Source: Meghimatium bilineatum (Eukaryota; Mollusca; Gastropoda; Stylommatophora; Philomycidae). Taken from it: DNA of 64,000 bases. Below, in pieces: positions 49,701 through 61,700 of this stretch. The position numbers and the translations under genes were made by a program. Position 1 is the stretch's first letter. Each line of letters opens with the position of its first letter. The stretch lies in the NCBI GenBank assembly GCA_034231615.1, contig CM067298.1, positions 54,650,883 through 54,714,882 on the forward strand. Direction: 5' to 3'. Below the pieces are notes generated by a model. It had not been told where the DNA came from, did not search any database, and worked only from the letters and a program-made list of their open reading frames with translations.

Positions 49701-52700
49701 TTAACCTTATGTCCGGATAATATTTTGTTATATGCTCTTATTGGTATTTGGTTTGGATTCATTCTCATAAGGTGATCAAACCATTTTATTTATTGTCTTT
49801 TGATATACTTCAATACATGATATTATACCAACTCTTTTCCTAATTTCTTCATTTCATATTTTATCTAGTTATCATTGCAACTTTTCTTAGACACTTCATT
49901 TCATATGTAATGATTTTCCTCTGCTGTGAGGATGTTGAAGACCATGTTTGACATTAGAAGCAGAGTTTTGGTATAAATAATTGTAGATATTATCTGTCTT
50001 TTAACTTCCATCTTGATCTTTGGATGAAGAAGTAATGGTGAAAGTTGGTAAGTCACTGTGTTTGCTTTCTGGCACCTTGTTTCTATTTCTCTATCCAGTC
50101 TTTCCTTTTCAGAAAAAAATGTTGCCTAGATATTTGAATTCTTTGGCTTGTTCCACTTTGGTGTTATCTATTGTTATATCCATTGTTGTTTTTCTATACG
50201 TTAATTTTCATGTTGTACTTCTTACATGCTAATAGCAATGAATTGATGTGGCTTTACAAATTTTCTTCATCTTTGTATATTAGACTTTGATAGTCATATA
50301 ATAAAGTAACTAAATAAAAATACAGAAAGAAGTTAAGTAAACTACAAATGAAAGTTCACAAAGGTATATGTAAAAATGACAACATATACACAAAAGAAAA
50401 TACACGGTAACTGTTGAAATTCAAAAACAAAAAACTATATTAATTATTAAATCACAAGTTAAACAAACCATACATACCTTGACATAAATGTAACTTTGTG
50501 ATCCAGCTCATGCACTGACCATAATGGAAAGAAACCACATATGCATTTTTATCGATGCATTGATTCAAGTTAGAGCACCACATGCAGTTTGCACTAGTAC
50601 AATCCTCACAATAATGCTGGTCACTACATACTATCTGAGTGCAGATATGTCTTGGAGGAATGTCAAGATGTTTACTTCCTGCACTGTTGCTGGCTAGATA
50701 ACAGATAATGGCATTTAAAAGATATATTTATTATAATCTTTAAATCATATAGATAGTAAGCATATGATGGATGTGCATGTAGGAAATCAAATAAAGATGT
50801 ATACAGATCCACAAGAATTACTACTTTAAAAAGTAGAACGACAAAAACTTGGATGGTTCGGACATGTAAGCCAACATTATTCCCTGCCCAAAATAATAAT
50901 GCAGGAAACAGTTGAAAGTTAAGGGAGCAGATGCAAACAAAGAAAATCAGATAAATAACATCAAAGAATATGCCAGTCATAACTTTTTTATTCTCATCCG
51001 AATCGCTGATGACAGAAGTTAGAGGACTTAAATAATCTTTGGATATGGAAAATCTGTGAAATTTCCAAGTCTGTGGATTAGCCTGACTTACTCCTGGTGA
51101 ATGCTTTATGCTGTTATAAACATTTGAAAATTTGGTTAGAGCATACACTTTAACGAGCTAAAATTGCACTGTCAGCAACTTTGAATATCTTGAATTAATT
51201 ATTAACAACACAGGAGACTGTTTCGAAGAAACCCGAAAGAGATTAATAACGATCCTACAAAAATTATCACATATGAAAAATCAATAGCAAGGGGCAAACA
51301 GGAAATTAAAATTGTAATTATTAAATAGCCATATTCTCCCAGTGATGACCTATCGTTGTGAGACTTGGGAAATGACAGCTGTAATGGTAAAATATGAGCA
51401 TTTTAAAAGAAAAGTTATTGAAAAGTCCTAAAAATATCATGGACAAAGAGACCATCAAACACAGATGTCAGTAAAGACCTGAACATAGAAGAAGATTGGT
51501 TACTTGAAGCCATACAAAAATACAAGTCAACATATTTTAGGGATATAAAAAAACATTGGGTTAAAAATATTAATCATGCAGGGAAAGGTTTCAGAAAAGA
51601 AAAAATAGGCCACGATATACGATATTGAAGACCATTTAAATATGACACTAGAAATACCACTCGAACAAAACCAAGAGTATAACAGAATGGAACAACACTC
51701 CATAAAGGATGTGTCACATAGACGAAGGTTGCACTGTTTTTCTAGTTGGGTGGTCTTAGTTAAATTTTAGGCGAGAACAATTTTTAGATCACAAACAGTC
51801 CCTAGACCAATCCAGCCTACTGTATCAGATCTTACGAAAAAGTAAAGGCAGTGAAATACAAGTCTAACACTGTATACCTTTATGGTGTCTTCCCAATGGT
51901 GTGAAATGATTACTCTGCTACTGTCTACCTACTGTTTATGTAGCTGTGAGATTTGTAAATTATGTCAATACCATAAATCTTTGCTCCTTTAAAATAAAAT
52001 ATCTGAATAAATAAAACATAACATTGCTAATGTGTTCTCTGCAGGCAGAAGGCTTGAAGGTCTTACCAGTTACTAATAATACTGACCACTATGCAACAGC
52101 AAAGCCCTAGTAGATGGCATGTTTATATAGTGAGGTTTCTCTCATGTGAAGGTCCACAGACTTCATCCATATAATAATTTTTTTTTACCTTTTTTGAGTT
52201 GGAAGCAGAATTCCATGCAGATGACACTGTTCTTTTAGCATAAAGTGAACAGGAACTACAAAGAGTAATAGATCACGTCGATAAATCAAGTAAAGAATAT
52301 GAGCAGGATATAAACATCCAAAAACAAAAACCATGATAATCAGCAAAATCACTGAAGAACAGCAGCTAAACATAAAAATACTTGGAGAGAAACTACAACA
52401 AGTAGATCATTATCAATACCTGAGTCACATAATCACAAATGATGGCAGATGTGAAACAGAAGTTAAAATAAGAATAGGAATGGCTAAAAGTACTTTCAAT
52501 CAAATGAGAAAAATATAAATATCGAAATAAATTAAAAACAAGCTAAAACTGAGAATGATAAAATGCCACTATAATAATGCATGGCTTAGAAACATGGCCA
52601 ATAATATTATCATCTGGAAAGACGGAAAGATGCCTACTACTACTACTAGATTACCTTCAAACATGAGCTTACCTTTTGCACTACAAGTATTGTTTTGCCA

Positions 52701-55700
52701 ATTGCATTCACTTTCTTCATTACAAGAATTACATGTCTGATATAGACTACACAGCTCATTTACATTTTCTGTGCAGTTTCCAGGTTCCTGAAACAGAGGC
52801 ACATTAGCTTAAATATCTTGCATAGAATGCTTCTAAAAATGTTTTTGTTGCTTGCTTACTTAGATTTCCGATCATCAGTATAGCACTTCTGACACATCCA
52901 TAGGTGCTCCAATCTCATTTTCAGTATGACTTTCTGCATGTTGTAACTGAAAGTTCCTGTTCTGTGTTAGTTGATAACTCTTCTTCTGATTCATATATGT
53001 CACTAGTTTTTGCAACACCACATATCACTCCTTAGGTCCTGCGTTCTAGTCAGAGACACAGAAGAAGAAATACACCCTATATATTCCAACTAGTCTTAAC
53101 TCCTTGATTGAATTTAAAATATCCATTGAATTACCACTAGTCACAGTGGACACGATGGCTAGTCCATCTTTTGGTTAATTTCCCTAACACCCACGTGTCC
53201 AGATAAAATAATGAAGGTTACTCTTATTGCTTACTAACCCTCCAGTAGTACAAGTTTGTTACTCTTATGTATAAATGGAGACATGGCATAATTATATTTT
53301 CATTGTTTATTATCAAACTCCTGCTGAATCACTTTTGCGGCAGGACAATGGTACTATTAGCAGGATGTAGTCTAAAGAATGGAGATGCTTTCTGTAGCTG
53401 TTTTATTTGCATGTATGGCTTCACATATCAAACTTCTGTAGTAATTGTAGTTTAAATTACTTGTTTCTATGCTTATATATCACCATGTTGTTGAATTTTT
53501 TTTTGTCATTTCTACTCCCTTCTGATTTCTGCTTTTGCACAGTCCAGCAAACAACAAGATGTAAGAACATTTTTACTTGTAGCAGTTTTCTTCCATTTAT
53601 TTGTATACTTAATAATAATTTAAAACAGCATTTATTTCTTTAACATTAATACTGAAACTATACTTCTGCTGTGAACAAACTAGTTTCAGCACTAGGTTTT
53701 GTAGCTTTCTCAATTAACAGTTATGTTTCAGAATCACAACATATAAAGGTAAAGGTAACATACATTATGAACCAGTGTCACAGTACACAGTTTCGCAAAA
53801 GTGCTCAGCTTCCTAGTCAATGGTTGACCAGAAACTGCCTGATTAGTGTTGCCTACCGGACTTGCTCAGTATCGATGATGCTATTCCTTGACCTTCCCAG
53901 AGCATGAGCCTTGGTATCCTGCTTCATGATGGCTTGGTGAACAATGGGAGTAATTTTTATTTTAAACCACTAACAAAACCAGTGGGTTTGAAACCCGGGT
54001 TTACTGACTACCCGGCAAATGACTCAACATTATACTATTGTCGCTCCACAACATTGTCATCCTCTTTTTTTTTTACATCAATGTCACTCTTTCCACTTTT
54101 TCTTCTGCGTTCATTCTCAAACTCCTGTAGATTACCAAGAAATAGTTAAGATAATAGAATGTGTTGTGCCATGGTTTACAGCTTTTCTGAAATATATGGA
54201 CCTTTCAGCCAGACACATCCAACTTCATTGTGGCTTCTGGGTCACTTCAACCTTTTATAGGATGGGACAGCCACCTCCATCCCATAGCCTCTTTAGTCAC
54301 ATCTTACAACATATACGGAAGGTTAATAGTGTTACTATTTTTTTTTGGTCCTTACCTGCAACACTCAGGCAACTCATTCCACTGATATTTTGTACAAGTG
54401 TACATTATTTGTTAGTTTGATGTTTTACATCAAAACAACTTTCAATATAACACAAAAGCAGAGGGAAACATAAATGTATAGGGAAACTTACATTACTTAG
54501 ATAGCAACAATAAATTGTATACTGTACCATGCTGCAGTTTGGAGTTGTTACTTGAGAAGCTGTGCAGGTATTACTACACCAATGGCAGCCAATGACATTA
54601 GAACATGAATCACAGGTGTTGTAGCCCAAACATGATGCATTTGGATCTGAGAAATAAAAGACAAATCATATTAGTCATCTGAGCCAATAGTTCTAACCTG
54701 CTTTTTTTTGTCATCACACACACACACACAAAATGGGTTTACTAAAATTGTTTTAAATTTCTGAACTCGTCTATAAAAAATACTAGTTGCCTCAGCTGAA
54801 ATACACTTATGAAATAAAGAAAAAGTAAGTGTTTCAAACACTGCTTCAAAGGTTTCATGAACTAGTCATCTTACCTCCTTCTACCTGCACCACTAAAAGT
54901 GTATCTGTGTGTGTGTATATATATACATAAAATAGATAAAACTCCCATTAAAATGCAGTCTACAGCCTGCACTTTAAAAAATGTATTTCCCAATGTAGTC
55001 CCCATTATTTGTTACAGTTTTTGTCCATCTTCACACAGGGACATGTATTTCCACACAGAATTTCTCTTTTTTCATAAACCAATTGCACATGGAGTGTTTA
55101 AGATTGTTGGTGTCCTTAGGTATTAGGTATGTTGATTATCCTCTTCGCAGACCGGACAAGTCCATAGGTGCTCAGATCTCCGCTTCAGTAAATCTCTCAG
55201 GGTATAACGGCTTATGGTTAAGGTTCTATGTTGGTTCACTGCTCTTTTTAAAATCTTTGTCAGGGGTTCTCTACGGGCCATGTGCATCCTCACTCCCAAT
55301 TTGCGCATTCTTGATATTAATTTCTGCTCATTATCTAAAATCCTCTGATCGTAAGGATTCACGAAGAGCAATGAGTATGTCCATAGGCTTACGGTGTCCT
55401 TAAAGTGATGTTCTCATAGATTTTTTTTAGTGGTCAAACAGATGAAAATCTTATGGTGCAAGATCAGGACTGTAAGGTGGATGTGGTAATACTGTCCAGC
55501 CAAATTCACCAATTGCATCAATGGTGTATTTAGCGGCATATCATGCAACAGTAGTGCAGTTCTCTGATTTTTTAATGGGTAAAGTCACCAAAAATGATCT
55601 GTAAGGCTTTTCAAAGTTTCAATATAATGGCAGCATTTACTGCCGGAGCCCGAAAGGGGAGCAAATAATAGCAACACTGTTTACCTTCCACGCATGTCGT

Positions 55701-58700
55701 AAAAGACGACTAAGGAGATTATGGGATGGAGTTGGCTGTCCCATCCCATATAGGGTCAGTGATCCACAGCCATGCTGAAATCGGATGTGTCAGGCAGAAA
55801 TGCGCAAATATCGCAGCAATGCTGTAAACCATGACACAGCGCATTTCGTTCTCCGGACTACATCCTGCTAATCTGCAGGAGTTTGAGAACGAATGCAGAA
55901 GAACAAGAAAAAATGAACTCAAATCTCATCAGAATATTTGATAAAAACTCATCTCCTTCCGAAAAATTAAAGAGGTCAGACTTTTCCCTTATCTCAAGAC
56001 CTACATCATTCCTGATCACACAAAAACAGGCTTTTCAGATCTCGGATTGGACTCAGCCATCTGAGGACTCAGAAACACCAAAACTTACTGTGACATTTTT
56101 CAATACCATGCTCAACTTTTCTAGAGAAGGAGAAACATCACATCGAAATATTATGCTGGGACTTCTGATGTGACTACAATTCTGTCATGTTATAATCTAA
56201 ACTAAAACACAGATGTACATTATTTTTGATTGTTATACTCACTACACAATAATAATATTTGTACTTATCAGCACAAGAATAAAGCATGGCATATGACAAT
56301 ATTATAGGAAATGTGACAACAGTGACATTACCAAACAAAAAGAATGTATTCTGAATGATGGAACCATGAGAAACTTCTACAATGTTATTATAAATCCTGA
56401 AATAGAATTGAGAAATTGTGGCAATGGAAAAGCAGGTCTTAAAATTAAATGACATCATGATAAAAGATGTCTACGCATTTTTCTTCTGCATTCGTTCTCA
56501 TCTCCAGATTAGTAGGATGCAGTTTGGAGAATGGAATGTGTGGCTTCATGGTTTACAGCTTAACTGTGCTATCTGTGCCTTTAATCATGAAACATCCGAC
56601 TTCAGCTTAATTCTGGATCAGTTTGATCTGCTATGGGATGAGACAACCAACTTCACCCTCAAACCTCTTTAGTCACTTCAAATGACATGCATGGCTGGTA
56701 ACAGTGTTGCTATTCTTTGCTTCCTCTTTGGGCCCTGGCAACTAACAGGCAAGATCAAGTATTTAACAGCAAGCCATAGAATCATCAGCATACAAACCGT
56801 ATGACATTGCTGTTGCTGCAAAAACTTATAACCATTAAAACTGATAAATAAGACACAATCACACAAACAAATAGTATTATACAAGAGGCAGACAAAAAAT
56901 GTTTGTACAAACATTTTGAGATCGTTTAGTGTAAGAATGATATTTTAGCACAAATTTTAAATTTTCAAAGCGTATTGATGATGGTCCTAACAGACAAAAT
57001 TAATGAAACATATTACTGAATCAGGTATTACACAGACTTTATGAGGACTGAAACAAACCTTGATTACGACAGCTGGTGCCATTGTCAGGTACACACAGGT
57101 TATTAATCCACTTGCACTTGATACCTGGTACAACTGATTCACATGTAGTTCTATCATTGTAAAATGTGCAGTTTCCTATTAAAGAAATCAAAATGACCAA
57201 ATTAATAATTATGACTGTTTTGAAAATGCTGATTTATTACCAACTACAATTTATACAAATATACCTTTATAATTATTATACAACAATGAAAAAATATTTG
57301 CACATGCTCAAAATGTTGTTCTAAGTTATGTATACTGTTTACATAAGATTTTAATTTCTGTTTTGTAGCTTTTGTATGATGCTACAACTACTCTCTGGCA
57401 AATCCCATTTTTCATTTTTGTGGCATGTTTTGTTTGCAGGTGTGTCCTCATCAGCCACTAAAGATTATTTTCATGTTCTGTATCACAAATGCATATTTTA
57501 TTCTGTTAACTTTATATTTACTTCCAAGTGGCAACCCCTAAGATAACCTAGTATTCTTATTATATAGTGAGACTAAGCCAGGGTACTAAACAAATTCTTA
57601 CATCACAAAATAATGAAGCAAGCATTACAGAAGAAAGACAACAAATAATAAAGCTCTGAAAAGGTAAAACAAAATGGCTAAAATAAATAAAGGGTATTTA
57701 CTGAAATGTTCTAAACATAGATGGGTGGTGGAAAAAACACAATAATATGACACATGGGGTAACAACTTAAGATAACTTATATTCTTCAATCATTACTATT
57801 GTTCATTCTTGGTAAAGGTACAGTATAAAACCTTCACTGGAGCAGACAAATGGGCCAACAAAAATATAGGGATGAAAAAAAAATATCTACTAAGAATATG
57901 CATGGGCGATAACATCTTGGTAATACTAGGTTAGATAATAAGAAATCGTGGTCAACCTCACTATGAACTGGAGTTTAAATCAAGCACAGTATCATTCTGT
58001 GACAACAAGAAATCATAGAAAAACCAGTAAAGAACAATTTGGAGTAAAAAGTATATATCGACATCCTGGCACAAGTGATAAATTTGTAATCCTTTGGGGA
58101 GCTAAACAACACAAGTATGAGAACATTAGCAACTAAGAACTTCTTTTGCTTTCATTCTCAAACTTCTGCAGATTTGCAGGTGGCAGTCTGAAGAACGGAA
58201 TGCATTGTATCATGGTTTACAGTTTTGCTGTGATACCTGTGCCTTTTGGCCTGACACATCTGACTTAAGCATGACCTCTGAGTCACTTTGGCCTCTATGG
58301 CACAGGACAGCCAACTCCACCCCCAAACATCCATATGACACTCATGGCAGGTAGCACTGTTGTTATTCTTTGCTCCCCATTCAGGCCCAGATTACGCAGG
58401 TGAAATTAAGAACTATTATCCTCAGATTTGAATGACTTCATTCAATTCAATGACTAATTGCTTAATAACTTTATAAACACTGATATCTCAAATGTTAATC
58501 ATCCAAATAAAATCATGAAAGTTGTTTGTTTGGATCCCTAGGTATTACAAGAACGTTTCTATCTTTTTGTACTTTTGAACACAAGGTTGATACTTTTACA
58601 ATGAATGCACAAACTATTAGACTGTTAAGTATGGGGATAATAAAATACAGATAGTATACAAGACCGCCTGTATGTTGCCGGGGCCCGAAAGGGGAGCTTA

Positions 58701-61700
58701 GAATAGCAACACTGTTTACCTTCCACGCATGTCGTAAAAGGCTACTAAGGAGGTTATGGGATGGAGTTGGCTGTCCCATCCCATATAGGGTCAGTGACTC
58801 AAAGCCATGCTGAAGTTGGATGTGTCAGGCCGAAAGGCGCAGATATCGCAGCAATGCTGTAAACCATGATACAACGCATTCCGTTCTCCGGACTACATCC
58901 TGCTAATCTGCAGGAGTTTGAGAACGAACTAAGAAGAAGAAGAAGTATACAAGACAGTTTCAATGTTTCTACATTGTCTTTTTTCAAGAATATACAAGAA
59001 AAATAGTGAACAAACTCTAAAACCAGTAAAAACAAATGAACTATCATAAAATCATTAGACATCAAAGATAATAATGACTTATGTATATGCATGCAAGTAT
59101 TGTCATAGAGATGCACATTAAAAGAATATGGGGGAATGAAAAGGAATTATTTTTTTAAAAACCATGCCTGAAAATTTCATTTCCTTTGATATATTGAAAC
59201 TTTTCTGTCAATGGTGCGTAATCATCGTAAACGCACCTATTTTATCATGTACTAAACGTGCATCATTATTTGGTGTGTCCTGCGGTGAGAAAGACATATC
59301 CAAATAATCACATTTATACTTTGATAATTTTTGTGTTTCTTGTTTATGTGTTTCTTGAAAAAGGTTCCAATTTTTTACAACATGGAAAAAAAGTCATTGT
59401 TCTTTTGTTTATTATGACTTATTTATTTTTTACATTGATAGTTAGGCTATAACAGTAACATTATTATATAGTATTTATTGCTTCTTGATGATAGGTGTGG
59501 TGGGTAAATGGTGAGACTGTTACACTTTTCACATGCATAAATATGAAAGTTAGTAACATGAAATATTTACTCTGTAATTACCTTCTGAGATTATGAGGAG
59601 GTCTGTCTTCATAAAAGAGTTAAAACCACCAAAAATGTGAACTGTGCTGTAAAACAAGATATTAAAAACAATTCATTAACAGTTTTTATTTCAAAGCTTA
59701 CAACAAGTAAAAATATCTTTTCTTTTCCAAAGGTGTTTTTAAAATTTTTGCATAATTTTAATTCATGGTGCTAAAGGTTAATTATAGACAAGAATGATAT
59801 ATTAAGATCTGGTTCTTATTTGTAATTAGTGCTTACCTACGTATTTTATGATTAATTAATCTAAATATTATATCAATAATTAATTTAAATATTTATTTTT
59901 TAGGGTTAGGGTTAGTTACATAACTAACCCTAAATATATTTATATTTAAATTAATAAATGATAAACATTTACTGATAAATATAACCAAGGGAAATAATCA
60001 CATAGGTAGGCACTAATTCCAAACTAGTTCCTAAGATAATTTAAATAATTTGGAATTGTCCCTGGGGTGATCAGAACAGGCAACTGAGGTGTATGTTTGT
60101 GTAAAATCAGGGAGCTACCATAACCATCAGCATGCATATTCTTTATCCTGTGCTGGCAGACTGAGCACCTATGGGTTTACTCACAGAGCATCAACATTGA
60201 TTCAGAAAACTAAACTAAACTAATATTGGTTTTCTTGTTCCAAAACATTCAATTCCTTTCTTTCTTATTTTTGACAATCTAAAATGCATGTATGAGGTTG
60301 ATGGTTCTAAATTGGGCTGTAATGTCTAGTTCACAAGTGCATTTCTTTGAAGGCCCCTGGAGATTATCTCTTGATAAATAGAGTTATGTGCTATGGGCGC
60401 AATACTCTCAGCAGAGAGTTGTTTTGTTGATATGGTAAGAATACACATGGGGAAATCAGAGTACAATGAAGTCAACCAAATGCACCTTGTAAGTTGTCCC
60501 ACTAATTGCCATCTGGGAATTCCATTGAGATCAGTTGCCCATCCTACCAAGTTTACACGTTATTTTAATTTCTCCATTAAAATTGCTCCAGTGTCAGATG
60601 ATGTAGTCCCTTTAGGTTGTTTGTGACAGCCCACAGATTTTATGACAAAAGTAAAAGTCATCCTTAGTTGTGATGTAGATGTGTAGAGTATATTGTGAAT
60701 GGTTGAAATTGGTGGAAGCAGGTTTTGTTAAATGTCAATCAGTCTTGAACATCGGATGCAGTCTCAAGATAGAATGTGATAGTTGTGAAGAGACTTAAAC
60801 ATGTTTCCTGCATTCCTATCATTATGTTGTGACTTTTGTTGTCACAGAGATTAATAATTATTTGAACCTATAGTGAACAGTCTTAAAACTGTAAAGAAGA
60901 AAAAATGAACATAATCAATCTCATATTTTTACAGCTGCAAATTTCTAGTCTAATGGAAACCTAAAGTACAAGCCGAATAAAAATAACATTGTGACATATC
61001 ATAATGTAATATGAGATGACTAAGGAAGGTTGTGGGTTTGTTACCTTCTTCCTCTGCTGGTTAGCAAGATGTGATACAGAGAATGGAATATGCTATGTTA
61101 CGGTTTGCAGCTTGGCTCTGTGCCTTTTAGCCCCCCAAAAAATCTTGGCCAGAATGGCTTTTAAATCACTTTCATCAATGAGATTCCACGCATGTGGTTG
61201 CATCTGTGGGCCTCACCAATGGCCCACTAGACATACCATCCATGCAACAGAAAACCTTAGTAGATGAAATGCTGTTATATTGTGGTTTTCTTCTTATAGA
61301 AGCTTCATGGCACATTATCTATACAATTATGCTCATTATGTTATTTTGTATTTCACGTTCACTTGAACATATGTATGCAGCTTCTGTGGTTGAGAGGGAG
61401 CCAGAGATGTACTGTGCAGCACTGGGGAGGAGGAAACTGACAGCACTGTTTTTTCCTATGGCTGAGACCCATCATAGAGGCACAGTGACTCAGGACGTGA
61501 CAATCCTTTTGACTTGAACATTTGGTTGCATGCCTGGAGCAATAGAGAAGTTCAGCATAACCAGTAGTCAATTGGTGGCGAGGAATGAGCACAGTGAACC
61601 CTATCTTGACTGCAGTGGCCCAGAGCAGTGCATAGGTTGAAACTTACCTTCCTGGAGGTGTGATAGTTACTCTCTAGCTCTAGCCCAGGGTGGGCCGAAA

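Noticed and set aside
50672..51148. 158-codon minus-strand ORF in the PSI intron, partly hydrophobic
   Set aside because: It lies antisense to a LINE 3' end and contains no lectin-domain cysteines or motifs.
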